NCBI RefSeq assembly: GCF_037975245.1
Contig: NC_092562.1
Coordinates: forward strand, 15,868,521-15,932,520
Source: Apostichopus japonicus
Lineage: Eukaryota > Echinodermata > Holothuroidea > Aspidochirotida > Stichopodidae
DNA: 64,000 bases
Reading direction: 5' to 3'
Shown piece after piece: positions 24,252 to 38,033 of the stretch (positions are counted from its first letter, which is position 1; the number at the start of each line of letters is the position of its first letter). The notes under the pieces were generated by a model, which was not told where the DNA came from, made no database searches, and was given only the letters and a program-made list of their open reading frames with translations. Position numbers and translations under genes: made by a program.

Positions 24252-27200
24252 GTAAATCAAGTAAAATGAAATGTCACTATAAAACATATATTTCTTGGGG
24301 ACTGATTTATGGTGTTTATGCAGCTTTTAATAAATGAAAAACAAAATCTTTTTATTTTTCCTCGAGCTAGAAAGTCATCAACCGTTTCCTTCATCTCCTT
24401 CAGTCCCTGCCTCTGCCTCTGGCAAAGATGCGAAAAGCAGAGGAGAGGAAGGCTCGGAGGGAAAGATTAGCTACTAAAAGAGTCGTTTATAGTGACTTGC
24501 ATGTAAATAGAATAATCAAAATAATGCGTGCTATGACAATATGAAATTTACCTTCACTGTCAAGGACATCGAGCAAAAAGTAACTTTCTCAAATGAAATC
24601 CCTTCACAGGACTTAAGAAAATAAATATTACAAAAGCAAATCATTCCGGATTTATGCAACATTCCATCCAGAGTAAAAAAAAAAAAATTTGGAGGCACGG
24701 AGGATGTTAAAAAAACAACGAGATAACATCTCTCTAACAGTTACATCCGTATTAAAATGTTTATGGTGTCGAAAAACGACCCTCTTTTCATCACCTAATA
24801 TTTTCCTGTAAAGATGTTTTTTCCCTTCATTTTCCCCTGTTTTTCCAATGCAAAATCATCTGATCAACTTCACCAGAGGAAAGGAAAACAATGTTGATGT
24901 GTGCTCTTCAACTAAAATTCTCACTTTTTATGAATGTAATGATTGCAAAAATTTACAACAGGTTTCATACGGTAACAAGGTGAAAAGAAGTAAACAGTGC
25001 AGAGTGTAGGAAATAGTTTCAGAAAGCTTTGTTTGTAAGTCAGTTTACAACCAGATAGCACTCCCTGCACCATAAACAGTATCCCATATAGCGATATGCT
25101 AATGTAATTAAACGTTAAGAATTGCAGCATATGCTTCTATGTAGTCTCTGAACAAGAGTGCAGTACATCTGTGTTAAGGAGCTATTTGTAAAGAACTATA
25201 TTTCACTAGAATGAACATGCATAAATTTCCATCACGCACAACATAAACAACGTCAACATTGGCGCTCACAGAGAACTTGGAATGGAGAAATTTACGAGCT
25301 GGATACATTTCTAGGCAGCTCTTTTCTGTTTGACTTATGTTGTGTAAACTTTATCTTTCTCTTAAAAGTTCTAAGAAGACAGAACTCATGTACTGTACCT
25401 AGACTTTTGGTGAAAATGGGAGTGAATGAGAGTGAATTCATCACTAAAATACCTTTCAACGACACCTCCTTATTTAAAAGATTTTACGAAATATCAAGAG
25501 ACTCTCGTAGAAAATTTAAACTCTGTTGGATTTCATCTTTTGCTGCATGTTTTTAATAATTCTTTACAGGGCTTCAAGATCTTGGACTTCTTTCTAAATT
25601 TTGATTTCTGGGCTCAAAGTTTCAGCTAAGGTATCATCCAATCATCATCAATGCCATGATCAATACTTAAATCATATATTTGTAGACACACTCAAAAGCA
25701 TAGGACAGAACAGGTAGGACAGAACAGGACAAATAATCAAGGCTCTTTCAACGAATCTGGATCATACTAAACAATCCTCTAGGTCTACAGACAATTATGC
25801 AAGCACCTCAAGAGTGACTTAAGGTCCAGCAATCGGATTCAACTTCCTACAAATGTTTTGAAGCAATCAACTGATTATTTTCTAAATATGAAAAAACAAA
25901 CTTGAAAGGAAAAATGTAATTTTTCGAGAGTTAATTTTTTTTTTTAAATTAATTCTGAAATCTTCCTAAAAATGAGTACTCTGAAAATAAACCATAAAAC
26001 CATAAAAGTCACTGGATTTGTTTTAAACATAGCATTTAGCAAGAGTGCAGACTGCTTAAATTAGCACTCACTACCCTTGGTCTGTAATAGTGCGTATGAA
26101 GTTAATTAATTCAAACTTAACATTTGAGCTATCGGGTTTACACTGTGTGCAAAATTTAACAGGTTGGTACACGTTATTATAATGTTTATTATAATATAAA
26201 TAAAAAAAAAAGGAGGTACAAACCTGAAAGAACTTTGTGAAAAGTTTTCTTGCTGGGGTCCTATGAAAGCTAAAAGTGCCTCTCGCGTTATTGGATGGAA
26301 AATGCCTCTTTGGGATATACGGTTGTGCCCTTGGGTTGGGTCGCCAGTTATCTATAGTATATTGCATCATACAGAACTCCTCAATTAAGAGAGGGTGACT
26401 CAAGTTCTTGTTTAGCCCCTCTCAGGTTAGTTGCTGGCCATCGTTTGGTTTCATCTCATAGATAAAGAAATGTGAACTGGAGGACGAAGAAACAGAAAAT
26501 GAACTTGACATTAATGTTGGTTTCACGGCCATATTGAAAATATATATAGATGGTGTAAACTGAAGCAAACAGTTTCAATCAAGGTACGAGGGTCGGCTTG
26601 GACACCCAGTCTATCTATAACATGTACAAACAAGACAAAGTGTCCAAATGATAAAATGTGGTCATAGCATTAAAATATTCCAACAAAGTGTTAAAGAGAT
26701 TCAATTAAGCTGCAAACGTTGTGCCCGCATTGAAACCCAGATGTACAAACCATGTCCTAACAAGACAAATACTGTCCGAAGGATCAAATGGGATCAAACA
26801 TATTTTTATGCAATACATATGCTTATTCCTCAACTTCTCCATATCCCTCTGCAAGCCCCCCCATCCCCTCCTCTCTTCTGGGAGAAAGGGACAGAAATGG
26901 TGATCATCTACTCATGAGATTAGGTTCAATCTGCATATCAGCTCAGAACTGCAACAATTCAATATGTGAAGATGGCTAAAGGCACCAGTTCAGAGAAATA
27001 TTTAGCATGAATGACAAAGAAGCCAAATGGGGAACCTGTGTTCACTAGACATCTTTCTCTACATGGAAATGCTTGATAACAGTATAATGGGACATGATGT
27101 ATAGAGTTGTTGGTGCATATTTGGCAGCTTTCAGTATTTTTTTTTCACCAATGAACCAGACCAAGACAGAGGCTCTAAAAGTAATTGTCTATTTGATCAT

Positions 27201-28504
27201 GTTGCTATTAAACAGGTGAACCAACTTTTCCAAATAACACTCGAAACCTTTCATTCCATTTTAGTTCCTTTATCATATAGTTAATGTGCTTCAGCTTTAA
27301 GGAACTTTCTTGAAAACTTCAAGAAGTTGATTTTTGTTTTTTTTTGTTGCTCTGTAACCCTTCGTAAATTTTCATCTCCGTTTAATTTTGATACTGGCGA
27401 CAGTTTTCGTCTTGTGGCTTTCCAGAAAAATAGAAAACAATTTGAGTGATTGCCTCTGGACATGTGAGGTTTATTCCTGACTGTGGCTAACCTTCTTGCC
27501 AAGGATTAAATCTCAAACATTTATACATCATGATGTACGTATAATACACTGGACATGAAGAAAGTGCAGCAACAACCACGACGACGACAACTGAGATATA
27601 TATCACGTGGAAATGATTTGTCTCCAGCATGGAACTTGACATGTCTGTCACAGCCAGTCACTCATTCAGAGGGAGAGGAAACGGGGTTGAAAAGTAAACG
27701 CTATATTTCAAAGAAAGAACCACGACAAAGGTGTTAAATAAACCACAGTTCTTTGAGATAATTTGTGTTTCTTTTGGCTTGAATGTTCTGTGTCAACAAA
27801 TGTGTGGGAATCAGAAAAGAAAACATATTTCACTCAAAATCTCAACGAACAAATCGCCTCATCGATTCCTTCAATCAACAATACAGCTGCCAGTGTATTA
27901 AATACAGTGGTTGTATTTTCAGTGCAATGCATTGTGGGTGCATGTTTTGATTTTTAGTGTGCCTATATTTCATTTACTGTAGAATCCCATATACAGTGAT
28001 TCACTGCTGACTCTGTGCTGGAGCTGTCATATAGTCTGGAGGTGTATATAACAATGTCAAAAAGATTGAATCTTTACAAAGTTTACATGAATTACTGTTG
28101 TAACTTAAAACAGATATGCTGGAGCGGTGCTCCTGTGAGCCCCCTCCCCTCCCCCCTCCCTACAGCAAGCTCCTGTAGCACTGCCCAATAGCAATTTCTT
28201 GCATTTGATTTGTTAGTTAAATAATGCTTAACCAGTTCTTCCACTTCTATCTATTCTCTCGAAAGCTACAACAAGCTAACTGTTTTCAAAGAACAATGTT
28301 GCTGGTTTTGAATGGCAGGCAAAGAAATTACTGGCTATATATGTAGAATGATCGAGGTATAAACCAGTGGCCCTCAGGAACATGAATCTAAGCTGTATTA
28401 TTCATTTACTGAGGTCACTGATATTGAATCTTCATTCTAACCACCAATTTGATCTACCCTTTATTAACTTCTTTTTCTTCAGTTTAAACTCTTTGTAACC
28501 TCCA
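24252..28504. other. non-coding stretch, nothing firm
   Basis: Many short frames without family signatures, including a basic Gln/Arg-rich 60-codon frame at 27555-27737 that has no supporting context. A C-rich tract occurs at about 28140-28160. No splice-supported exon was seen. Confidence 0.45.
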
Positions 28505-28570
28505 AGTGTTTATAACTCAACCCCCCCCCCCACTCAAGTGTTCTGTACCCCCCCCACTCAAGTGTTCTGT
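28505..28570. repeat. poly-C plus duplicated 20-base block
   Basis: A run of C is followed by ACTCAAGTGTTCTGT, then again CCCCCCC and ACTCAAGTGTTCTGT. It is a small tandem duplication with a C-tract in each copy. Confidence 0.8.
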
Positions 28571-30714
28571 TGTTTGATCAATTACATCCTTCTCCACATC
28601 ACTTGTCATGCAGGTATACACATTCACTATGAAGAAAACCAGCAACTTTTACATTATATCTAGAAAACAAATGAAACCATTTTCTGAAGTCTGCATTTTC
28701 TCCCTCCACTAGTTCAGGTCTCAAATACATTAGAACATGATCATTCATCCTCTAATACCTTGACTATTAAGTCGGTGGATGACTCAAAGAGTTTTTGACA
28801 CTTAGCATTTACTCCAGTAATGTTTCTTTTCTTTCATTTCATCCATCAATCACACATTGATTTTGTTGTTTACATTACATGAAACACAGCAGGAAATCTG
28901 ATTTCTTCCATGACTGAGAATTATAAACAATTTTTGAAAAATATACTCCGGAGTGGTATAAACAACTACAAATGGTATCAAACAAAAATTCTCTATTTGA
29001 GATGCATACTCTATTGAACCCTTTTAAAACTAAATGGGGCACATTAAATTTATGGTGATATTTTTATTATGTTTTTTTTTCAGAATAGAGTCACAATAGT
29101 CCATAACAGTAGGGAGTTGTACTTTTCTCTTCCTTTGAAGAGAATTAACCTTCCAAGTACATAGTAATTACAAAATAAACAGTCTGCAATACCTACTACA
29201 TACTGACTTCTCAAAATGAAACATTCACTTATTGCAAGGCTGTTCTAAGTGACCTGATATTTGTCCTATAAAGTGGTTCCAACTTCTGCCATTTTCCTGT
29301 CTAGGCGTGGCAAGAAAGTTAAAAGTTATCTCATGATGCATATCAGCTCAGCAGTATAAGTTTTACAGATAGTTCATTACTTTTAGACTCTCTCAGTTTT
29401 CAAGCCATGGATGATGAGAGTGTTGCAATTGTGTGCAGACAGGTTAGTATACACAGTCCATCTGCCTACGATAATGAATGCCTTTGGTTTATACCAAAGT
29501 AGATTTATTATCCTTAACGGGCCGGTATGTTAAGATACACTGTCCTTCCATCAGCCGACAATGGCAAAAAATGCAGAGTGCAATAGTGTAGTAAAGCTGA
29601 CAACCCAAGGAAACATCCTTGGTAACTACCTTTATAAATTCAGTGGTCAATTTAAAGCTTCATGCTAAGCTTCAACTCACTTCAGTATGACAATTAATAC
29701 TGAACCCTCATCACACAGGTTACAACTATGCACCAATGGACACATTATAGTAAAATGCTATTTGATGGTGTTACTCTTTCAGATGCTGATTTCTTTTCTT
29801 TTGTACAGAAAATGTTATTAAGAGTTTGAAACAATGAAAATCTGAAGCACTTTGCTTCACCGAACTGCAACAGAAATTACTCTGGTGGCTGTCCGTCGGA
29901 CAGTGTAGCTTCATTAATGCAACAATACAACAAGCACTTTGAGACTTTTAATTGGACCACCACTGATAAATATATATTAGCTGCTGAAAGTAATTTGCAA
30001 GCACTAATGTATACACACACACAGACAGAATAGCCAAATCTGGCATATGCTGAGAAATGATTTACAAATGTAGGTAACTGTAGCATAAACACTGCAGTTG
30101 TATGCAGTATACACACAGGTATAATAAACTCAGATTTCTCAGAGGTATAGATGCTTAAAAGTATTCTTAATTGTGAATGGGATTTTTTTTCGTTCTGTTC
30201 ACTGTAACTGGGATTGCAAACAGGTTTAATAAAGTTCTACTGGTTAATATATTAGTTCAAAGCCACATGTTTGGTAAGCTAGAGCTTTGTTTTTTGTGTG
30301 TGGTTGTTTGTTGTTGTTATTTACAAACAATGGGAAATACCTTTGTCTGCACTTCCACTACAAGTTAAAGCATTATACTTTGTATTGTATATAACAAGTC
30401 AAATACTAGTTGTTCTTTAAAACTTCACAGTATGATGCAATGCCAATACAGAAACTATGTGAACCAGCAGGTCTTTATAGCAAAAACGTTACATTTTCCC
30501 CTCTTCTTCCTTCAACCTTTCAATCATTAGGTACAGTGGCAACAAACAAGGACACAATTTCAAAGTTAAGGTGGGGTTGGTCTAAAATTCTCCTGAATGA
30601 TTAAGCTAGGGACAGGAATTGCTGACCTTCTTTGAACACTTATCCCTGACTGAATGTAAAACTTCCCCCTCCCCCTATGGAGCTATTTCACCCCTGACCG
30701 ATGATGTAGATAGA
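28571..30714. other. non-coding stretch, nothing recognised
   Basis: No gene supported; only short frames in AT-rich sequence. Confidence 0.45.
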
Positions 30715-30790
30715 GGATAGTAGCTTCAGTAGATGAGGAAAGTGCATAACTAGATTAGAGACAGGTAAGAGAGAAATAAAGTAAATCCAT
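30715..30790 (+). repeat. copy of a dispersed GAGACAGGTAAGAGAGG-core repeat
   Basis: Contains GTAGATGAGGAAAGTGCA and then AGAGACAGGTAAGAGAG followed by AAGTAAATC. The same order is seen near 38995, 60987, 63596 and 63822. A long C/T tract follows at 30800-30830. Confidence 0.65.
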
Positions 30791-32509
30791 TTAAACTCCC
30801 TCCCCTCCATCCCCTCCTCCCCCCCCCCCTTTTCACACACCACTGGTCAGGGTGTGCAGATGTACTGTGTCAGTTAAATTTGCTCAAGGGTATTAAATGA
30901 ATCTCACCTACAGTGAAGGTCTTCCCTGTCAACAATACTTGAATCACATTCATCCACAAAAACATATACCAATATTGCACACAGGTTACATTCATATACC
31001 ACTAGGTACAGTGTCCATGGAACCACAAAACGAGGAACGTTTAAAGTTCTTCTTACCAATTTTTTCCAAAAGAGACGTAATTGCCAGTTAAACGGTCGAA
31101 ATAGATCAACTCGATAAAAATCGTAATTCACGAGTTGAAGAATCCGATCCACAGAAATGAAAAAAACTGACTGTCAAAATTCTTGTTGCTCGTTGGTGTG
31201 TTGTACGGCTCACCGAGTGTTAAAGCTTTGAGAGACAGCAGGGCAATTATAGAACCATGGTGAAGGAAATCATCATATCTGAAGGTTTAATATATCTTTA
31301 ACGACTATAAGTTATAACCCTGACTGATCACGCTAAACAATGTAATGTTCAATAGCAATCCACGCTGACAGGTCAAATGAAAATGGTCTGACATAGTTTG
31401 TATGAACATACTTAGCGAGGCTGGCTATTAAGACAGAATCCAGGTAATAATATTCCATCCACTGAAGATGAACTCTGTACAAAGACACACTGTCGACTGT
31501 CCACGCAAGGAGGCTCCTCTCTCAAACTCTTATAAAAACATTCCCAGAATTAAATAAAAGCTGCTCTGAAGAGAACCCAAAGATCGACACACACACTCAC
31601 ACAGACACACGTTAAGCTAGACTTCCCTCCGAGCTGGGGTTCAATTCTATTAACCGAGGTTTTAGAGTTTTTCATACGCGGTTAGGATGGCTCCGTCTGT
31701 AATACTCGTATGGATTAGAGGGCAGAAAATTGGTTTCATTTCAAACGGGAGTGAAGAACATGATCTGACAGAATGCTCATTGGTGGAAATTTAGCCGAGG
31801 GGTTTGCCTCGGCGAGTTAAAATACCGAGAAGTCGAGAGAGTGAAAGCTGGATGCAATAACAGTATGGTAACAGACTGTCCGTTCCAATCACCTCCCTCG
31901 GAGGGTCAATCGTTAACTTCAAATAACTTAGCCTGATGTTTCTGTTGAGGCTAATTTTTCCCCTGCAGCAGGTTCATAAGCTGACCATATAGTACAACAA
32001 GAAGCCCAAACAGATATATTTTTAAAGGTAAATTTTTATCAAACAAGCAGTTATTTGTAGCTTTTGGGTTTCAAATTAACAAAAAGTAGAGCAAGTTGGC
32101 ACTCCTAGGTCAACAAACTAGATATTTCACATTGGATGAGCAACTAATTTAAACTTTGTAATTCTTTCTTGATTAGAAAGATTTATGGATAATTCTTATT
32201 CATGTTTCTTCTTCTTGTTTTTTGGGGGCTGCACTTAAAAATTAATACCTGCATTTAATGTCTGCTCCTCAGAAATGACACACAACAAACTCATTATGTA
32301 CCTCTGTATTGCAATTTACAATCACATTAGTAACATGTTGATTGAAAAAATTTGAAGTTCTTTCACTGGAAATGATCCTTGACTTAAGTTTTATAGGATT
32401 TTAATTATCAATTATCAAAACTAAACAAAAATAATTCTGCTGGGTTAAAATTACTTGGCAATGAAAAAATGTTTCTCGGAAACAGAAATCATATTATCCA
32501 GACTTAAAT
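30791..32509. other. non-coding stretch with a possible minus-strand splice donor
   Basis: On the minus strand an open but ATG-less segment of about 31 codons ends at a good donor, GTAAGAAGAAC, at about 31058. A stop lies just upstream, so it could be a 5' untranslated exon or chance. The 31560-31900 interval is somewhat richer in G+C than its neighbours. No gene is called. Confidence 0.35.
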
Positions 32510-32800
32510 GTTGAGCTGTTGACCTCAAATGACCTTTGACCTCCACCAATTTCCATAGAGTTCTTATACTCAACAACCTGAATCTACAATACCATGTAAT
32601 AAGTTCAACAAAGCGATGTACTTTTACGAGTTATAGTGTTCACAAAGTTTTAAGACTTTGACCTCTGTTGATCCCAAATGACCACTGAACTTCACAGAAA
32701 ACCATAGGCTTCTTGTACTCAATAAGACAGATCCACACTCCATTTATGAAGTTAATCCACCATTAAAATGTTGAGTTAAAGTGTTTATAAGCAAGTGTCA
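32510..32800. repeat. two-copy ~149-bp repeat with TGACCT half sites
   Basis: CTGTTGACCTCAAATGACC near 32516 and CTGTTGATCCCAAATGACC near 32665 mark two diverged copies, each continuing with a CAT(A)GAG/GCTTCTT...CTCAA block. Copy 1 contains TGACCTCAAATGACCTTTG followed by ACCT, giving three TGACCT half sites with spacings of 4 and 1. A tail with GTGTCACACACACGCACATG follows. It looks like a dispersed repeat rather than a unique enhancer. Confidence 0.6.
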
Positions 32801-34490
32801 CACACACGCACATGCTGCCACCATCGCATAGATTCCTTTTGCCTCCGGGCAAGGAATCAAAAATGGAAGATTGAAGAGAATATTGCAACCAGTGCGGTTG
32901 CCAGATATACCAACTCTTTAAGGAGAGAGTAACATTACCGTACGTCAAGAGACATCTCGTCTGTGTAGCCCTATTTAGTGCTCAAAGTTTGTCATCACAG
33001 ACACTCCCAGTCAAATACAATTACAGCAAATTCACAGACTTGATAAAACGAAAGATAGCTGTTTCCAATCCATTAACTGGTTTTAATGACTGACGGGTTA
33101 TAATAGAGCAATATACCACAGGTTACAGCAGAAAAACTCTCAATGTGTGGATGGACACCAGGGAGCCTCAGGGAAACCTAGTTTTTAACCTCCCAAAATC
33201 AATACCCACTACATCTCCCCTCTCTCTCTTCGAGGTACGAGATTTTTAGTTTCTCGGGAAATATCTGGAAGTTTGCTTCTTTTTTTTTATGAAGGAAGAG
33301 AAGGGAGATGTGAGCCAGTCCAAACAACCATCCTCACGAGTCAATATCCCAGCTCACCACAAGCAATAAGTTTGCAGATGTTTAAAAGCTGGTTAAATTT
33401 AAGCTTTTCCATGATGATGAAACCATCAAAATGTTTAAGTCTTTTGTTGCAGTGTGAGGTAAAAAAGAGGGAGAAATAACACATGCATGGACTACAAAAC
33501 AAAGATGCTCAAAATCGAACTGTTTAAAATGTAGAGTAGTCAATTGAATTAATGTGTTCTTGTTTTGGAGGGGGGGGGGGAGAATTTATTATTAGTTTTT
33601 TTTTATCATTGCTGCTTCGTTACTAATATATAAGGGGTACTTCTGTAAAGCTGCATTTTGTGTAAAAAAGCTGCAATTTATCACAATTAAGCTGGTGATA
33701 CCTGCCCAATGGACTAATAAAAGGAAACATTGTGATACACGAAAAATTGAAAACTTTATAAGCTACCTAATTTAATCCACTGTCAGTTAATTAATATTAC
33801 ACCAAAATCACTATAACAAAACTTTCAGCAGTTTGTGCACATTATCATAATACTGTCAATATTATACAAATTAATATACTTTAGATTTCCTAGATAATAA
33901 ACCCACCAAAATTCTGAAAGTTTTATTTGAAATAAATTTAGCTAAGACCACACATGTTGCAACCCAATGAACTGATAGGCTGAGACAGCTAGTACAATCA
34001 AGTTTCTTTGTCACAAAATATTCTCACCACACAAAGATTTTAATGCACTAATTTGAAAACTAATTTGAATATACACACTGCAGAATTTTTCATGGCCAAA
34101 CAGACCTCCCAAAACACATCTGGATTTAAACTGCCTCATAAATGTAATTTCCACCAATATAAAAGCGGTCCCTGTCATTTATTTAGTTCCAGGATTATAG
34201 GTACTTGTGTTATACAGCCTACACTCTGTATCCTACCACACATTCTGACTGAGTGTTTCTCTGCTTCATATTGGATACAGAGCTACTGTAATACTGTAGG
34301 TTGTTAATAGTGAAATCATCAATCATTCTGGTCAAATGGAAGGGTCATAAAATACCAATTGATGGGCCTTGGGAAGAGAGAAAGGTGTGTATATATAGTA
34401 CAGTTAACTGGAATGTTTATTACTGCATGTACAATTAATGGCGAGGGGATAAGATAAGGAAGGGCTCCATGTTTTGGCTCTTGGAGGAAA
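32801..34490. other. non-coding stretch, nothing recognised
   Basis: Contains an 11-base G run at 33570-33580 and ordinary AT-rich sequence; no exon-like segment. Confidence 0.45.
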
Positions 34491-34539
34491 TTTTGTCTCA
34501 CAAGGATGTTTCAGACTGTAAGCTCCTTGTGAGACAAAA
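34491..34539. repeat. perfect 16-bp hairpin
   Basis: TTTTGTCTCACAAGGA at 34491-34506 is the exact reverse complement of 34524-34539, with a 17-base loop. It lies about 20 bases upstream of a tRNA-like box B segment, so it may belong to the same repeat. Confidence 0.8.
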
Positions 34540-34559
34540 AATCATTTTTTTTTATACAG

Positions 34560-34640
34560 ATCGTCAGCAATTAACATATGGTTTGAAAGCTCAGCATGGG
34601 ACTTGTGATCACTGGTTTGAATCCCATACTAGTCATTCTT
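34560..34640 (+). repeat. SINE-like unit with box B
   Basis: Contains AGCATGGGACTTGTGATCAC followed by GGTTTGAATCCC, a good RNA polymerase III box B. The GGACTTGT...AATCCCAT arrangement matches the unit at 22636-22765, so this is probably a third diverged copy. No full cloverleaf. Confidence 0.4.
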
Positions 34641-37600
34641 CCCCACTAAAAATTTCATCCCAAACTTTAAATTGACTGACATCCCTAACTCCTCTCCATG
34701 CCCTCCCGTGCCTTCCCCTTGCCCTTATCCCTCGACGAGCCTCCGAAACATCTTCACAAAGGGACTGCTATCATAATTGGACCCTCGTGTTCAGTTCCTC
34801 CATATCCAAAGTTTTTTCCTCCTTATCATATAAACAGGCTTTGAAATTAAGAGCAAGCAGGTTTAGCCCACCACCCCTGAAAAATTGATCAAGTTAACAC
34901 ACCCCCAATCACCTTCAATCCCTTTAAAGTTAATATTGTTACCATGAATAATTTTAGAAAACTCATTTCCATCCTTGATTATAACTTTAAATTCAACATT
35001 CCTTCCTCATTTGCTTACAATAAAAAAAGAGTCTTTCAACAGACTAAGGAGTAATTCAAACTTGAGTCACAAAAAACGATCTGAGAGAAGAAGTAGGTGC
35101 GGTTAGAAATGAAATACTATGTTAAAAGATTCATGAGCAGTCCACAATACTGCGTGAACAACATTAAGACATTCAACTGAATAATTTTTATCTAAAGAAA
35201 ACTGTCTGTTTTGATTCAATTCCTGTCAAATCACCTTGTTTCAGATAAATCTGTAAATACCCCTACCCTGTACAGAAATAGAAAAGGCATTGATCGAGGA
35301 TAACCAAAAAAAAACACTTTAAAATTTTCATGTTAAAGTAAAAGGCAGAAACTAAACAGGACATTGCCCCTGAAGTACTGTAGTTCAGTGGGGGGGGGGG
35401 GGGGGGTGGCGCAATGCTAAAGTTGATTTGAGTGCATATGCAGAAAGGAGTGAAGTCAATCTCAAACTTTCAGAAGTTTCTTTAACGCAAAACTTACTAG
35501 TTTGGGAATACGAATGATGATGCTTACCTGTCTCCTTGGCATATATTCATTCTGATCTACCTAGTCAATAACACATCAGGGGCACAGAGCATGCAAGACT
35601 GTTATCATTTATTTATAAGCTAGGTAGATAGCCCGAGAGGTATGAAGTCAAATTCGCAATTCTTACCCAAATGATCTGAAGTATAATTTTCAAACTAACT
35701 TCAAAATTAATTTCTTCTGGTCATCACTCATCAGGATATGGTATTTTACTTGCAAATACAAACCAACTTCTTTAAATTCTCATTTAATTCTGATTCTCAA
35801 GTTTCCTTTGATAGGAAACGTTTTGTTCTTATCTCATTCCTCTTTATTTTTAATTTCTTCCTTTGTAATCTCTCTAGTATTTAACCAAACCTTCTTTGGT
35901 ACCTCAATATTTGACATTGATCACCAGGGAAGCAGCCACCTTTGTACTGGAAGTGGGGGGGGGGGGGGTGAGCCTGATGTTAAGTTCAACAGCAGAGGGA
36001 TGGGTCTAATGGGAAAGGTACCCATCACACATTATTTTCACAGATAGCATAGGGGTTGCCGTGCCTCCTCTGGAATCCTTATCTCTTTCATCTAAGAGCT
36101 GTCAGAAATTTTGAACAAGTCATTTTCACTACAGAAAAATGAAAAACTTTATCCATTTATTTGTAAAACCATTTTTTACTCCGCTGTACCAACCCCCCAA
36201 CCCCCAACCCCCTCTTCCTCTCCCTCTCTCTATTACTTTATTGACAGAAATACACTTGCTTTTAATAACTAAACATTTAAGCAAATTAGCATTTGAATTT
36301 CATTTGAATTTTACTCATCAATCTTTAACATCTTCTTTCTACGTTTGTTTTTTACTCAGAATTAGCGTCTTTCCTGAGAGTCTGAAAATCTTTGAACGTA
36401 ACGTTCTCTCTCGAACTAGATGGAACATCTCCCAAATCCAATCAGACAATATTTTTCCTCTGGTGATGGATTTTCCTCTCTTCCCTTGAAAATCTATCCC
36501 CCTTTTTGGTATCTAACTACCTCTCCTCCATTTATCCAAAGTGATTTACTGTCTTCTCTGATTTCGCGCCAAATCATCCTTGATTTCATTTTCCGCGGCG
36601 GCTGTAAGTTAAACCGATCATCCAAAACTTGCTCCGAGGGAACCTAGGTGATGGAGCGATTTTTTGGGTAATAATGCAATAGTGTGTGTGTGGCTGTGCC
36701 CGTATCCCTCTGTCTGTGGCTGTATAAGCCAGGTTGTCAAAATTGATAACTTTCCTTAATGTTTCATGGCCGCCATAACCGGATCTGATCACGTTCGTTT
36801 TCTTTAATGACTCGTGGAATTGCATTGATATATATCATGGCTAATAGTTTACTTAGACGTCAATAATCTCATTTGCTAAACTTGGAAAGTGTTTGAATGG
36901 TGCATTTCCATTATAGATGGGGCATCAACTTTCTTGAATTAATGAAAGGATACAACGATACATTAGCAGTAAAAGTTCATTTCAAAATCCCAAACTGTTG
37001 ATGTTAATAAATGTCACCTACATTTTTCATGCTGGCGTGGTTACGGTGATCTTGGAATGTCTTCTTGTATATGGGCTTGGCAGTATTACTAAAATTAGGC
37101 ATGTAGGTTAATTATGTACAGATGATTGCCAAAATTAGACTATGGGCTTTGCATCTTTTGGCAATTTGATTCCAATCTGTGATCCAATAAGAGGTATAAA
37201 TATCCTCATGTGGATCTTTGTGTGGTTACCTAACATATCAGTACTTATTAAATACATGGTTATTGAGTGGGCTTGATCAAACACATTGACTCACTCAAGT
37301 GTGTTTATGTGGAATTAAGCTATACATATCTATATCATGGAAGTACATTCTGCTAAAAATTAGTAATTACAGTACAAATAAAGTCTCTTTCATTGAGATT
37401 CAACCAGAGACTAAACAATACCACCTCTACCTCCCCCACTTTTGTATATCATTTAAATAATCTAATTTCTTTGACTTAAATTGATACTTCTTTAATTTGC
37501 CACAATGCTATAATGCTCTACATTACAAGTCTCTTTTCTCCACAATTTTTTTCCCTTTCCAATCTAATATTTCTTCAAATTCCACAATACAGATAAATCT

Positions 37601-37714
37601 TTGTCATACATTTAATCTTCCTGCGGTTCATCCAGCAACTTATCCCAACCACAACATGTATTGCGGTCTTCTACCAAAACATTCCATAATACATATCTTT
37701 ATACTACATATATC

Positions 37715-37715
<1 letters not shown>
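34641..37715. other. non-coding stretch with long G tracts
   Basis: Carries a 17-base G run at 35390-35406, a 14-base G run at 35955-35968 and C-rich CCAACCCCCAACCCCC-like sequence near 36190. A reverse-orientation GGAGACAGGTAAG copy of the dispersed repeat core is at about 35525-35540. No gene supported. Confidence 0.45.
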
Positions 37716-37761
<46 letters not shown>

Positions 37762-37762
37762 C
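37716..37762. repeat. (TA)n microsatellite
   Basis: Alternating AT run following TACATATATCTACA; the Ile/Tyr-rich frames over it are artefacts. Confidence 0.93.
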
Positions 37763-38021
37763 ATATAAATATAGATATATAATTTTCCCACCACTGCAGT
37801 TTCTTAAAATGAATAAAACATCTCTTTTGTGTGCCAATCTTCATTTCCCTGACAGCAACTTCTCCAATTACCCCTCTTTGTGCCATCCTCCAATTATTTT
37901 GGGAATCCAATTTGCTACTTATTTGACACAATTCCTATTTCTCCGTGGTACAACCTGAAGCGAGAAGTGATAAAATGGACAGCGTTCCCACCATCGGTAT
38001 TAATCCGATACCACAGAGGTG

Positions 38022-38033
38022 TATATATAAAGG
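38022..38033 (+). promoter_or_regulatory. possible TATA box
   Basis: TATATATAAAGG fits a TATA consensus. A 26-codon frame beginning MKSVADICTILAACIYLQYQ starts at 38061, only 28 bases after the box, which leaves little or no 5' leader. Probably chance in an AT-rich genome. Confidence 0.15.
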
